From: Microbispora hainanensis
GTDB taxonomy: Bacteria > Actinomycetota > Actinomycetes > Streptosporangiales > Streptosporangiaceae
Assembly: GCF_006874475.1 (NCBI RefSeq)
Contig: NZ_VIRM01000034.1
Coordinates: forward strand, 1-64,000
DNA length: 64,000 nucleotides
Direction of reading: 5' to 3'
A program made the position numbers and the translations under genes. The notes beneath the pieces were generated by a model. The model saw only the letters and a program-made list of their open reading frames with translations, was not told the origin of the DNA and searched no databases. Below, piece by piece: positions 27,654 through 37,017 of this stretch. Position 1 is the stretch's first letter. Every line of letters starts with the position of its first letter.

Positions 27654-29228
27654 ATGCCGCTCACCGTCGCCGACGTGCTGACCATGCCAATGCTGGAGAT
27701 CCGCCTGATCGCGGGCCACAGCGGACAGGGCAACCACGTCAGGTGGGCCCATGCGACCGAGCTGGCCGATCCCGTGCCCTGGCTGCGCGGCGGCGAGCTG
27801 GTCATGACGGTCGGGCTCGGGCTGCCCGCGTCCGCGCGGGCACGCGGCGAGTACGTCGAGCGGCTGAGCCGGGCGGGCTGCGCCGCCCTTGCCTTCGCGC
27901 TGGACGAGCACCTGGCCGAGATTCCCCCCGAGATCGTCGAGGCGGCGGACCGGCTCGGGCTGCCCCTGCTGGAGATCACCGGCAAGACGCCGTTCATCGC
28001 GGTGGCGGAGGCCGTGGCCCGCTGGCACGCGGACGAGCGGGTCCGCGGCGAGCGGCGGGCTGCGGCGGCGCAGGAGGCGATGGCCCGGGCCGCGCTGCGG
28101 CACGGCTCGCTCGGCATCCTCCGCGCGCTCGCCGAGCACACCTGCTGCGAGACGCTCCTGCTCGATCCCCGGGGGCGGCCCCGCGTGTCCCATCCCGAGG
28201 GAGCCCGGCCGTGGCATGCGGAGGCGGCGGAGGCGGTCGGTCAGCTCACCGGCCCCCGCGGCTCGATGGTGATCGACCGGGGCGACCGGGTCCTCCAGGT
28301 GCAGAGCCTCGGCTTCACCGGGCCGCCCCGCGGCTGGCTCGCCCTCCACGGCGCGTCAACCGAGTGGCACACCAGGATCCTGGCCAACCAGGCGGCGAGC
28401 CTGCTGGCGATCGAGCTGGTGGGGCTGCACCGGGCTCGTGCCCGGGCGCACGCCCAGCGCGCCGCCGTGCTGAGCGCCGTCCTCGACGGCATGGCCGGCG
28501 CCACCGGGGATCGTGCCGCGAGCGGCCGGGGGGCACCGCCGTTCACGGCCGGCCGGCTCGCCGAGATCTGCCCCATGCCACCCCCGCCGTACGAGGTCAT
28601 CGTGGCCGTGGCCAGGGGCGAGGCGCCGCCGCTGGCCGATCCCGCGCTGGACGCGCTGAGCGACGTCATGGGAGACCCGGCCGCCGAGGAGACGGTGTTC
28701 GTCTGCCCGCGCGCCGGGGGGCTGCTCCTGGTGGTGCCGCAGACCGCGCCCCGGCTCGGCCCCGCCCTGGTCGAACGGCTGAGCGCGCTCACCGGCCTGG
28801 ACATCTGCGCGGGCGCGTGCGGCGCACGGGACATCGGCGAGATCGCCTCCGCCGTACGGCACGCGACGGCTCTCGCCGGCGGCCCGGGATACACGCACGT
28901 CGACGACCTCGAGCCGTGGGCGCTGCTGCGCGACGCCCTGGATCCCGAAGGAGCGGCCCGCTTCGCCGACGTGGTGCTCAAGCCGCTGCGGGAGCACGAC
29001 CGGCGGCACGGCGGCGCTCTGGCCTCCTCCGTCAGGACCTTCCTCGACTGTGGCGCCAGCGTCGAGGTCGCGGCACGACGCCTCGGCGTGCACCGCAACA
29101 CCATGCGGGCCCGCCTGCGGACGGCCGAGCGCGTCTGCGGGCGCGACCTCGGCAAGGCGCGCGACCGCCTGGAGTTGTGGCTCGCCCTGTCTCTGGACGA
29201 ATTCGTCCCGCCGGGCCGCAGGAGCTGA
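27654..29228 (+). CDS. PucR family transcriptional regulator
   Basis: A 524-aa activator with an N-terminal PucR domain (1-125; MPLTVADVLTMPML), a central ligand/GGDEF-like region and a C-terminal HTH_30 (about 465-510; FLDCGASVEVAARRLGVHRN). PucR proteins commonly regulate purine or amine catabolism. The ATG at 27654 follows GGAG by seven bases. It is divergent from the MHS transporter/amidohydrolase pair and probably activates it in response to the imported compound. Confidence 0.92.
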   Translation: MPLTVADVLTMPMLEIRLIAGHSGQGNHVRWAHATELADPVPWLRGGELVMTVGLGLPASARARGEYVERLSRAGCAALAFALDEHLAEIPPEIVEAADRLGLPLLEITGKTPFIAVAEAVARWHADERVRGERRAAAAQEAMARAALRHGSLGILRALAEHTCCETLLLDPRGRPRVSHPEGARPWHAEAAEAVGQLTGPRGSMVIDRGDRVLQVQSLGFTGPPRGWLALHGASTEWHTRILANQAASLLAIELVGLHRARARAHAQRAAVLSAVLDGMAGATGDRAASGRGAPPFTAGRLAEICPMPPPPYEVIVAVARGEAPPLADPALDALSDVMGDPAAEETVFVCPRAGGLLLVVPQTAPRLGPALVERLSALTGLDICAGACGARDIGEIASAVRHATALAGGPGYTHVDDLEPWALLRDALDPEGAARFADVVLKPLREHDRRHGGALASSVRTFLDCGASVEVAARRLGVHRNTMRARLRTAERVCGRDLGKARDRLELWLALSLDEFVPPGRRS

Positions 29229-29410
29229 GCCGGCCCCTTCGTCCCGCCGGAGCGCCGAGCCTGCCGCGGGAGCACGACCGGCGGCGAGGCGGGGCGTCCC
29301 GGCCCGTCGGGGGCGAGCCTGCGGGGCGGCACTAGGCTTGACCCCAAACGGACCCCCGAACGGGCGGATTTCCCCGAATCGGCGGGCCTCACTCGAATTG
29401 GAGGAACATC

Positions 29411-29656
29411 GTGGCGCGCGTCATCGTCGACGTCATGCTCAAGCCGGAGATCCTCGACCCGCAGGGCCAGGCGATCGCGCGGGCGCTGCCGCGACTCGGC
29501 TTCTCCGGCGTCTCCGGGGTGCGGCAGGGCAAGCGGTTCGAGCTGGAGCTGGACGGCCCGGCCGACGAGGCCGCGCTTTCGGATGTCCGGAAGATGGCCG
29601 AAACCCTGCTCGCCAACACGGTGATCGAGGACTTCACTATCCGCGTCGAAGGGTGA
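29411..29656 (+). CDS. purS: Phosphoribosylformylglycinamidine synthase subunit PurS
   Basis: The small bridging subunit (81 aa) of the PurSQL FGAM synthase, which converts FGAR to FGAM in purine biosynthesis. The sequence MARVIVDVMLKPEILDPQG and the central GFSGVSGVRQGKRFELEL are typical. GGAGGAACATC places a strong Shine-Dalgarno before the GTG. It stands 174 bp ahead of an RsbW-like gene rather than directly before purQ. Confidence 0.95.
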   Translation: MARVIVDVMLKPEILDPQGQAIARALPRLGFSGVSGVRQGKRFELELDGPADEAALSDVRKMAETLLANTVIEDFTIRVEG

Positions 29657-29830
29657 AGTGACACATTTCACATCACTATTCCGGCGGCGTGTCCACCCCT
29701 AATCAGGCATCGGTCCGTCTCGAAGCCACCTATCCGGTGCGCACTGAATAACGGGGACGTGATTTTGCGGTTAGCCCTGATTCATCGGGGAAGCCTACCT
29801 TGGTGACCTTCGACACCGGGGAGGGGTCCG

Positions 29831-30280
29831 GTGGACATTGAGTTCTCACTGGCGATGCCACGGGACGCGATCGGCATCCCGATGGTTCGCCGGGTAGTGG
29901 GAGACGCGCTGCGGTCTCTCGGAGTGACCGAGGAGTGCGTGTCCGACATACTCCTGGCCACGTCCGAGGCGTGCGCCAACGCGGTGCGGCACGGTGGTCC
30001 CGCCAACCGCTACGAGGTCATGGCCACCATCGGGAACGGCCGCTGCGAGTTGCGCGTCGCCGACGAAGGCGAGGGGCTGCACATGATCCCCCGCCAATAT
30101 CCGCCGGCGGAGACCGAGAACGGCCGGGGCATCCTGATCATGCGTGCCGTCGTGGACGATCTCTCGTTCGACATCACGCCCGGGCGCGGCACGATCGTGC
30201 GCCTGTGCAAGGAACTCGACTGGGACGAGGACGCCATCGCCCACCACCTCACTCTCGACTGCCACTTCGCCGGGGTCTGA
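29831..30280 (+). CDS. RsbW-like serine-kinase-type ATP-binding protein
   Basis: A 149-aa GHKL ATPase of the anti-sigma-factor kinase type. The N-box is visible in ATSEACANAVRHGG, the G1 box in VADEGEGL and the G2 box in ENGRGILIM. Such proteins phosphorylate an STAS anti-sigma-factor antagonist and sequester a sigma factor; neither partner gene is adjacent. The GTG start at 29831 follows a GGGGAGGGG Shine-Dalgarno. It sits between purS and purQ with long spacers on both sides (174 and 183 bp), so it may be an independent unit inserted in the pur cluster. Confidence 0.9.
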   Translation: MDIEFSLAMPRDAIGIPMVRRVVGDALRSLGVTEECVSDILLATSEACANAVRHGGPANRYEVMATIGNGRCELRVADEGEGLHMIPRQYPPAETENGRGILIMRAVVDDLSFDITPGRGTIVRLCKELDWDEDAIAHHLTLDCHFAGV

Positions 30281-30463
30281 GGACCCCGGCTCCGCCCACA
30301 CCGGGCCCCGGGGGACCCGGCGTGACGGGTGATCGGAAGTAGGCCTCCGCGAGCGGAGCCGATTTGGCGGCTCCGATACCCTGAGATGTACCGCCACAGA
30401 CCGCCGTCCGGCCCGATGACGGTGGCGTCCGCCCTGGCGGGAACCCTTGGAGGGAAAACTGTC

Positions 30464-31147
30464 ATGAGCGCTGCCCGGGTGGGCGTCGTCACCTTCCCCG
30501 GAACACTCGACGACCAGGACGCCGCGCGAGCCGTACGGCTGGCCGGAGCGGAGGCGGTGCCCCTGTGGCACGCCGACCACGACCTCAAGGGAGTCGACGC
30601 CGTCTTCCTGCCCGGAGGGTTCTCCTACGGCGACTATCTTCGCTGCGGGGCGATCTCCCGGTTCTCCCCTCTCATGACCGAGCTGATCCCGGCCGCCCAG
30701 GCCGGGCTGCCCGTGCTCGGCACCTGCAACGGCTTCCAGATCCTCTGCGAGGCGCACCTGCTGCCGGGCGCGCTGACCCGCAACGAGGGTCTCCACTACA
30801 TCTGCCGCGACCAGCGCATCCGCGTGGAGAACACGCGTACGGCGTGGACGGCGGACTTCGCGGAAGGCCAGGAGATCGTCCTGCCGATCAAGCACGGCGA
30901 GGGCCGTTATGTGGCCGACGCGGAGACGCTGGCGACGCTGGAGGGCGAGGGCCGGGTGGTCTTCCGCTACGCGGGCGGCAACCCGAACGGCTCGCTCAAC
31001 GACATCGCCGGGATCACCAACGAGGCGGGGAACATCGTCGGCCTCATGCCCCACCCCGAGCACGCGGTCGAGGAGCTGACGGGCGCGCCGAGCGTCGACG
31101 GCCGCGGCTTCTTCACCTCCATCCTGAAGAGACTGGTGAACGCGTGA
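30464..31147 (+). CDS. purQ: Phosphoribosylformylglycinamidine synthase subunit PurQ
   Basis: The glutaminase subunit (227 aa) of FGAM synthase, delivering ammonia to PurL. The class I amidotransferase nucleophile is Cys88 in GTCNGFQ, and the His-Glu pair is in MPHPEHAVE. The N-terminus [10 protein letters not shown] matches PurQ. The ATG at 30464 follows GGAGG. Its TGA overlaps the start of a 12-codon mini-frame that itself ends over the purL start. Confidence 0.96.
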   Translation: MSAARVGVVTFPGTLDDQDAARAVRLAGAEAVPLWHADHDLKGVDAVFLPGGFSYGDYLRCGAISRFSPLMTELIPAAQAGLPVLGTCNGFQILCEAHLLPGALTRNEGLHYICRDQRIRVENTRTAWTADFAEGQEIVLPIKHGEGRYVADAETLATLEGEGRVVFRYAGGNPNGSLNDIAGITNEAGNIVGLMPHPEHAVEELTGAPSVDGRGFFTSILKRLVNA

Positions 31148-31182
31148 TGGGGAGCGAACGAGGAGCGGTGAGCGACCGATGA
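31144..31182 (+). other. Mini-frame bridging purQ and purL
   Basis: GTG (31144) or ATG (31147) overlaps the purQ TGA. The frame ends with TGA at 31180-31182, overlapping the purL ATG (31179) as ATGA. It has 12 codons and an internal GAGGAG that can also serve purL. Such a frame would let terminating purQ ribosomes scan through to purL. A functional peptide is unlikely. Confidence 0.5.
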
Positions 31183-33434
31183 ACACCGACAGTGTGAGCC
31201 GTGCGCTGGAGACGCCGGACGAGCGCCAGCCGTACGCCGAGCTGGGCATGAAGGACGACGAGTACCAGCGCGTACGCGACATCCTCGGCCGCCGTCCGAC
31301 CAGCTCCGAGCTGGCGATCTACTCGGTCATGTGGAGCGAGCACTGCTCCTACAAGTCGTCCAAGGTGCACCTGCGGCAGTTCGGCACCAAGGCGCCCGAG
31401 TCGGAGGCCCTGCTCGTCGGCATGGGCGAGAACGCCGGCGTGGTCGACATCGGCGACGGCTGGGCCGCCACCTTCAAGATCGAGTCGCACAACCACCCCT
31501 CGTACGTCGAGCCGCACCAGGGCGCCGCGACCGGCGTCGGCGGCATCGTGCGCGACATCATGTCGATGGGCGCCCGGCCGATCGCGGTCATGGACTCGCT
31601 GCGCTTCGGCGGGGCCGACCAGCCCGACACGCGCCGCGTGCTGCCGGGCGTGGTGGAGGGCATCAGCCACTACGGCAACTGCCTCGGCCTGCCCAACATC
31701 GGCGGCGAGGTCGTCTTCGACCCCTGCTACATCGGCAACCCGCTGGTCAACGCCCTGTGCGTCGGCCTGCTGCGCAAGGACCAGATCAAGCTGGCCACCG
31801 CGCCGGGACCCGGCAACAAGGTCGTGCTGTTCGGCGCCAGGACCGGCGCGGACGGCATCGGCGGCGCGTCGGTGCTGGCGTCGGCCACCTTCGAGGACGA
31901 GTCGCAGGCCAAGCGGCCCGCCGTACAGGTCGGCGACCCGTTCATGGAGAAGCTGCTGATCGAGTGCTGCCTTGAGCTCTACCAGGCGGACGTGGTCGTC
32001 GGCATCCAGGACCTCGGCGCGGCCGGGGTGTCCTGCGCCACGACCGAGCTGGCCGCCAAGGGCACCGGCGGCATGGAGGTGAACCTCAACCTCGTCCCGC
32101 TGCGCGATCCCACGCTGCGGCCGGAGGAGATCCTCATGAGCGAGTCGCAGGAGCGCATGATGGCGGTCGTCACGCCCGACGACATCCCGGCCTTCATGGC
32201 GATCTGCGACAAGTGGGACGTGCCGGCGACCGTGATCGGCGAGGTCACCGACACCGGCAGGCTCGTCATGACGTGGGACGGCGAGGTCATCGTCGACATC
32301 CCGCCGGGCACGGCCGCCGACGAGGGACCGGTCTACGAGCGCCCGTTCCACGAGCCGGACGGGCAGGCGGCGCTCAACGCCGACGGCCCCGAGCGCCTGC
32401 CGAGGCCCGAGGACCTGCGGGAGGCTCTGCTCACGCTGCTCGGCTCGCCCAACGTCGGGTCCAAGGAGTGGGTGACCTCCCAGTACGACCGCTATGTCCG
32501 GGGCAACACGGTCCTCGCCCAGCCCGCCGACGCCGGGATGTTGCGCATCTCCGAGGTCATGCCGGGCGCGCAGGAGACCACGCGAGGCATCGCGCTCGCG
32601 ACCGATGGCAACGGCCGCTACGCCAAGCTCGATCCGTACACGGGGGCCCAGCTCGCGCTGGCGGAGGCGTACCGCAACGTGGCGGTGACCGGTGCGACGC
32701 CGCTCGCCGTCACCAACTGCCTCAACTTCGGCTCGCCGGAGGACCCCGAGGTCATGTGGCAGTTCTCCGAGGCCGTACGCGGGCTCGCGGACGCCTGCCG
32801 GACCCTGGGCGTGCCGGTGACCGGCGGCAACGTGTCGTTCTACAACCAGACGGGCTCCACCGCGATCAACCCCACGCCGGTGGTCGGCGTGCTCGGTGTG
32901 ATCGACGACGTGGCCCAGCGGGTCAGGCAGGGCTTCACCGCTCCGGGTCTGCGGGTGCTCCTGCTGGGCGAGACCCGCGAGGAGTTCGGCGGCTCTGAGT
33001 GGGCGCACGTCGTCCACGGGCACCTGGGCGGGCTGCCGCCGCAGGCGGACCTGGAGGCCGAGCGCGGCCTGGCCGCGGTGCTGACCGAGGCGGCGGCCCG
33101 CGGGCTGCTGGAGGGCTCGCACGACCTGTCCGACGGCGGCCTCGCCGTCGCCCTGGCGGAGTCGTGCCTGGCCCAGGGCGTCGGCTGCACGGTGACCCTG
33201 CCGGGCGAGGACGCCTTCGTCGAGCTGTTCAGCGAGTCGGCCGCGCGGGCGCTGGTGTGCGTGCGGCCCGAGGCGTTCGACGCCTTCGCCGACCTGTGCG
33301 CCCGCTACGAGGTTCCCTGCTCCGGGCTCGGCCTCACCGGCGGTTCCGCGCTCACGGTCGAGGGCGTCCTCGACGTCCCGGTCGAGGAGCTTCGCGAGGT
33401 GCACGCGTCCGCGCTCCCGCGCGTCTTCGGCTGA
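31179..33434 (+). CDS. purL: Phosphoribosylformylglycinamidine synthase subunit PurL
   Basis: The ATP-dependent synthetase subunit (751 aa; normal for the small-PurL type) that forms FGAM with PurS and Pur[31 protein letters not shown] and [16 protein letters not shown] mark the two-lobed PurM-like fold and its ATP/FGAR sites. The ATG at 31179 is preceded by GAGGAG and overlapped by a mini-frame from purQ. A strong terminator hairpin follows the gene. Confidence 0.97.
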   Translation: MNTDSVSRALETPDERQPYAELGMKDDEYQRVRDILGRRPTSSELAIYSVMWSEHCSYKSSKVHLRQFGTKAPESEALLVGMGENAGVVDIGDGWAATFKIESHNHPSYVEPHQGAATGVGGIVRDIMSMGARPIAVMDSLRFGGADQPDTRRVLPGVVEGISHYGNCLGLPNIGGEVVFDPCYIGNPLVNALCVGLLRKDQIKLATAPGPGNKVVLFGARTGADGIGGASVLASATFEDESQAKRPAVQVGDPFMEKLLIECCLELYQADVVVGIQDLGAAGVSCATTELAAKGTGGMEVNLNLVPLRDPTLRPEEILMSESQERMMAVVTPDDIPAFMAICDKWDVPATVIGEVTDTGRLVMTWDGEVIVDIPPGTAADEGPVYERPFHEPDGQAALNADGPERLPRPEDLREALLTLLGSPNVGSKEWVTSQYDRYVRGNTVLAQPADAGMLRISEVMPGAQETTRGIALATDGNGRYAKLDPYTGAQLALAEAYRNVAVTGATPLAVTNCLNFGSPEDPEVMWQFSEAVRGLADACRTLGVPVTGGNVSFYNQTGSTAINPTPVVGVLGVIDDVAQRVRQGFTAPGLRVLLLGETREEFGGSEWAHVVHGHLGGLPPQADLEAERGLAAVLTEAAARGLLEGSHDLSDGGLAVALAESCLAQGVGCTVTLPGEDAFVELFSESAARALVCVRPEAFDAFADLCARYEVPCSGLGLTGGSALTVEGVLDVPVEELREVHASALPRVFG

Positions 33435-33451
33435 CTCCGATCGAAGGAAAG

Positions 33452-33489
33452 GGCCCTTCCGGACGGATCATCCGTCGTCCGGAAGGGCC
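33452..33489. terminator. Terminator after purL
   Basis: A 13-bp perfect inverted repeat (GGCCCTTCCGGAC at 33452-33464; 33477-33489) with a nested GGAT-c-ATCC hairpin in the loop, 17 bp beyond the purL stop. Confidence 0.85.
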
Positions 33490-33663
33490 TTCGCCTGTCA
33501 CGGTCGCCGCCGACGCGTGCCGAGCGGCGCGGGCGAGCGGGCGGGCGGACGAGCGGGCGGACGGACGGACGGACGGACGGAGTACGGCAGGATCTCCAGT
33601 TCGCCGTCGGCCTTCGCCGGCGGCGAGCTCTGCACGAGTCAAGATCAGAGCTAGCCTTACCAG

Positions 33664-34689
33664 GTGAAACTTGACGAGGCGGTACGTCTGTGGGATCCGG
33701 AGCCTGGATGGCTGAACACCGCGAGCTACGGCATACCGCCCGAGCCGGCGTTCGAGGCGCTACAGGGCGCGCTGGCCGAGTGGCGTCGCGGGGCCAACGG
33801 CTGGGACAAGTGGGACCGGTCCACCAATCGCGCGCGCGCCGCGTTCGCTCGGCTGGTCGGCGTAGCGGCCGACGACGTGGCCGTGGGCGCCTCGGCGTCG
33901 CAGGTGCTGGCCCCGGTCGCGGCCTCGCTGCCGCCGGGTTCGCGTGTCGTCGTCCCCGACATCGAGCAGACGTCGAACCTGTTCCCCTGGCTCGCGCACG
34001 ATCTCGACGTACGTACGGTGCCGCCCGCGGACCTGCCCGGAGCGATCGACGAACGCACGGACGCGGTCGCCTTCAGCCTGGTCCAGTCCGCGACGGGTGA
34101 GGTCGCGGCCGCGGACGAGGTCGTCGCGGCGGCGCGGGCGCACGGCGCACTCGTCGTCGCCGACGCCACCCAGGCGGTCGGCTGGATCCCGGTGGAGGCG
34201 GCACCCTTCGACGTCCTCGCCGTCTCGGCGTACAAGTGGCTGATGTGCCCGCGCGGCACCGCCTTCTGCTACGTGAGCCCGGCCGTGCGCGACCGCATCC
34301 GGCCGATCGCCGCCAACTGGTACGCCGGCGAAGGCGACGCGTCGTACGGCCCGCCCCTGCGTCTGGCGAAGGACGCCCGGCGATTCGACATCGCCGCCCC
34401 CTGGTTCTCCTACGTCGCGGCCGCCCCCACGCTGGAGCTGCTCCTGGAGATCGGCATCGGTCCGATCAACGACCACGACGTACGGCTGGCCAACCGGTTC
34501 CGGGAAGGCCTCGGCATGCCGCCAGGCGACAGCGCGATCGTCAGCGTCAGCCGCCCGGGCGCGGCCCAGCGGCTCGCGGCGGCCGGCATCCGCGCATCCG
34601 TCCGCAACGGCGCGGCACGCCTCGCCTTCCACCTCTACACGACGGAAGCCGACGTGGACGCCGCCGTCGCGGCGCTGATCCGAGCCTGA
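33664..34689 (+). CDS. Class V aminotransferase family protein
   Basis: A 341-aa PLP-dependent enzyme of the aspartate-aminotransferase fold, class V. The Schiff-base lysine is Lys191 in AVSAYKWLMCPRG, and the cofactor Asp is in VVADATQAVGW. It could be a desulfurase-like or a selective transaminase; the substrate is not readable. The GTG start at 33664 follows TAGCCT by six bases and has no Shine-Dalgarno, so the mRNA is probably leaderless. Confidence 0.9.
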   Translation: MKLDEAVRLWDPEPGWLNTASYGIPPEPAFEALQGALAEWRRGANGWDKWDRSTNRARAAFARLVGVAADDVAVGASASQVLAPVAASLPPGSRVVVPDIEQTSNLFPWLAHDLDVRTVPPADLPGAIDERTDAVAFSLVQSATGEVAAADEVVAAARAHGALVVADATQAVGWIPVEAAPFDVLAVSAYKWLMCPRGTAFCYVSPAVRDRIRPIAANWYAGEGDASYGPPLRLAKDARRFDIAAPWFSYVAAAPTLELLLEIGIGPINDHDVRLANRFREGLGMPPGDSAIVSVSRPGAAQRLAAAGIRASVRNGAARLAFHLYTTEADVDAAVAALIRA

Positions 34690-34800
34690 CGCGCGGCGGC
34701 GCCGAGCCCTCCGGCGCACCCCGGCCCGGTGGTCACGGCGCCGGCACAGGGCGCCGCCGACACGGCGGGAGGGGTGGCCGGGAGGGCGGGCGCGGTCATC

Positions 34801-36909
34801 CTAGAGACCGTTGACGTGGCAGGTGGCGGTCATCGTCTTGGACGGGTCGCTCTCGGAGGTGGCCGTGAGCTTCACCGTGCCGTGACGGCTGCCGCCCGCG
34901 GACTGCTGGGCGAAGACGGTGACGGTCTGCTTGCCGCCGAAGTCGACGGCCGCGAGGGCGTTGGGCGTGATCGTGGTCCAGCCGTTCCCTTCGACCTCGG
35001 CCTTCAGCCGGTAGACGTCGCTGTTCAGGTACGCGCTGACGTCCTCGGGGTGCTGCCCCTGAGCGGAGGCGGCCTTGCCGGTGTTGAACAGCGGGAAGCT
35101 GCACATCGACACGCCCTTCTCGGCGCCGGGGACGCCGGCGCCCGGCAGCAGCTTCACGCCCCGCTTCTGCGGGCCCGAGCCGTCGAGGGACCTGATCGCC
35201 ACCGTGTACGACAGGATTCCCTTGGCGTCGCGCTGCATGTCCGTGATGTAGAAGTGCAGGCGGTTGGCCTCGTCCTCGTACTCGTACTGGCTGCCCGAGT
35301 CGGTGCCGGCGTGGAAGAGGGCGTCGGCGAGCTGGCGGTAGTCGCCGATCGTGATCGGGACCTCGGTGCCGTCGGGCAGCACGTAGTCGGTCATGTCGAT
35401 GTCCTGCGGGTTGGCGTCGATCACCCACTCGAACGGCGCCCGGTCCTGGTTCTTGGTCTTGGCCAGGAGCACGCCGGAGTCGGGGGTGAAGGAGTCGCTG
35501 CCCATCCGGTCGACGACCTCGACGGTGTAGTTGTCGTAACCGCCGCCGTCGCAGAGCGGGTTGGCCTGCTGGGTGCACGACCCACTGGACTTGTCGCCGG
35601 TGTCGAAGGAGATGTTGACGCCCGTCAGGCCCTTCTTGCCCGGCTGGACCTCGCGCGCGGTCACCGTGGCGACGACCATGCCGGAGTCGCGCAGCGCCTC
35701 ACGCGACAGGCGCAGGACGTTCTGCTCGTCCACCATGTTCAGCTTGATCTTGTTGCGCAGCATGTGCTGTGCGCCCATCGACGCGCCCGCCGTCGGCGGG
35801 ATCAGCCAGCGGCTGTGCGGGCCGCCGGGGCCGTTGAAGCTGCCGCGGCTGAGCATCTCCCAGATGCCGGTGTAGGACCGGACCGGCGGGTTGCCGTACG
35901 GGTTGTTGTAGTTGTCCAGGACGCCCAGGATGTGGCTGAACTCGTGGGCGAAGACGCCCTGGCCGGAGCTTTCGGCCTGGACGGAGTCGACGCCGATGTT
36001 CGCGTTGGGCCAGAACGTCGAGCCGGCGGCCCAGGACGTCCAGTCCACGTAGCGGGTCCTGGACCAGTTGGGCAGGTTCGGGTCCGGCGGGCCGAAGTCG
36101 TCGGTGACGTCCTCCTTGGTGGGGAACTTCATCATGCCGAACTCCTGCCAGGTCGACGACTCGTCCTGGCCGGCGCTCAGATAGAAGACGAAGTCGTACT
36201 GGGAGGCGACGTCCTGGCCGACGTCGGCGACCCAGGCGGCCTTGCCGTCCGTGCGCAGGTTCCTGTTGCAGTTGTCCCCAGCCGGGCACGCGTCGCGCTG
36301 GTATTCCATCGCGTACTCGTACGACTTGCCCGGCATGGTGTAGGGGCCGAACGCGGTGAGGTCGACGCCGTACCGGCCGCCCGAGTCCTCCATCCAGTAC
36401 TCGTGCAGGGTGTGGCCCCTGTTGAGCTCGTTGGGGGTGTTGAGGAAGTCCTGGTAGAACTTGGCGACCTGGTCACGGGGGATGTCGTGGGCCTGGGAGC
36501 TGGGGTTGCCGAACACGGTCGAGTTCTGCGGCTGGGTCACCACGAACGGCTGGTTGGGGTAGTCCAGCAGCACGAGCGCACCCTTGAAGGTGCGCGACGA
36601 GCCCTTGACGGCGGGGTTCGCCCAGTCGGTGCCCGGGATCTTCTTGTAGTCCGCCCACGTCATGTGGTCGGGGTTCTTCCAGTTCTGCGGGTCGATCGGC
36701 GCGACCACGCGCGACGCGCGGCCACGCAGGGCCTGCACCTCGTCCGGCTGGTCGCGCTGCCAGGGCTGGATCTGGGGCCAGTGGTCACGGCGCCAGGGGT
36801 GATCGGGGTCTCCGCCGGGGGCCGCGGAGGCGGGAGCCGCCGTCAGCGCGAGCGGGACGAGCGCGATGGCCGCCACTATGCCCGGGAACAGCGTTTTTGA
36901 GAGTTTCAC
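34801..36909 (-). CDS. Secreted M6-family (immune inhibitor A-like) metalloprotease
   Basis: A 702-aa exported zinc peptidase. A signal peptide (1-29; LTAAPASAAPG) precedes a propeptide-like stretch and the catalytic domain with the zinc motif HEFSH (His322-His326; VFAHEFSHILG). The C-terminal third (about 430-702) has Ig/beta-type modules with several Cys. Relatives degrade extracellular proteins, including host or insect antibacterial proteins in bacilli. The GTG start has no clear Shine-Dalgarno; TATAGC lies about ten bases upstream. It is divergent from a PucR-type regulator with a paired inverted repeat between them. Confidence 0.92.
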   Translation of the reverse strand: MKLSKTLFPGIVAAIALVPLALTAAPASAAPGGDPDHPWRRDHWPQIQPWQRDQPDEVQALRGRASRVVAPIDPQNWKNPDHMTWADYKKIPGTDWANPAVKGSSRTFKGALVLLDYPNQPFVVTQPQNSTVFGNPSSQAHDIPRDQVAKFYQDFLNTPNELNRGHTLHEYWMEDSGGRYGVDLTAFGPYTMPGKSYEYAMEYQRDACPAGDNCNRNLRTDGKAAWVADVGQDVASQYDFVFYLSAGQDESSTWQEFGMMKFPTKEDVTDDFGPPDPNLPNWSRTRYVDWTSWAAGSTFWPNANIGVDSVQAESSGQGVFAHEFSHILGVLDNYNNPYGNPPVRSYTGIWEMLSRGSFNGPGGPHSRWLIPPTAGASMGAQHMLRNKIKLNMVDEQNVLRLSREALRDSGMVVATVTAREVQPGKKGLTGVNISFDTGDKSSGSCTQQANPLCDGGGYDNYTVEVVDRMGSDSFTPDSGVLLAKTKNQDRAPFEWVIDANPQDIDMTDYVLPDGTEVPITIGDYRQLADALFHAGTDSGSQYEYEDEANRLHFYITDMQRDAKGILSYTVAIRSLDGSGPQKRGVKLLPGAGVPGAEKGVSMCSFPLFNTGKAASAQGQHPEDVSAYLNSDVYRLKAEVEGNGWTTITPNALAAVDFGGKQTVTVFAQQSAGGSRHGTVKLTATSESDPSKTMTATCHVNGL

Positions 36910-36950
36910 GAATTATGACGCTATAGAGACTATTGACGTAGATCATCGGT

Positions 36951-36990
36951 CACTTGTAGGGAAGACCATCAGGGCCTTCTCCTACAAATG
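36951..36990. promoter_or_regulatory. Inverted repeat and promoter of the PucR-type regulator
   Basis: CACTTGTAGG (36951-36960) and CCTACAAATG (36981-36990) are 10-bp inverted repeats with one mismatch, separated by 20 bp. A candidate promoter TTGACG (36933-36938), 18 bp, TAGGGA (36957-36962) overlaps the left arm. This suits feedback control of the regulator, perhaps with the divergent protease. Confidence 0.5.
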
Positions 36991-37017
36991 TCGAAGCGCC
37001 CAGGTGGAGGCCGAGTG

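Noticed and set aside
26267-29335. 1,022-codon plus-strand frame across the MHS and PucR region
   Set aside because: A shadow of the real genes on both strands with Arg/Pro-rich, non-conserved sequence.
31113-33404. 763-codon frame antisense to purL
   Set aside because: Composition artefact of G+C-rich coding sequence; purL is unambiguous on the other strand.
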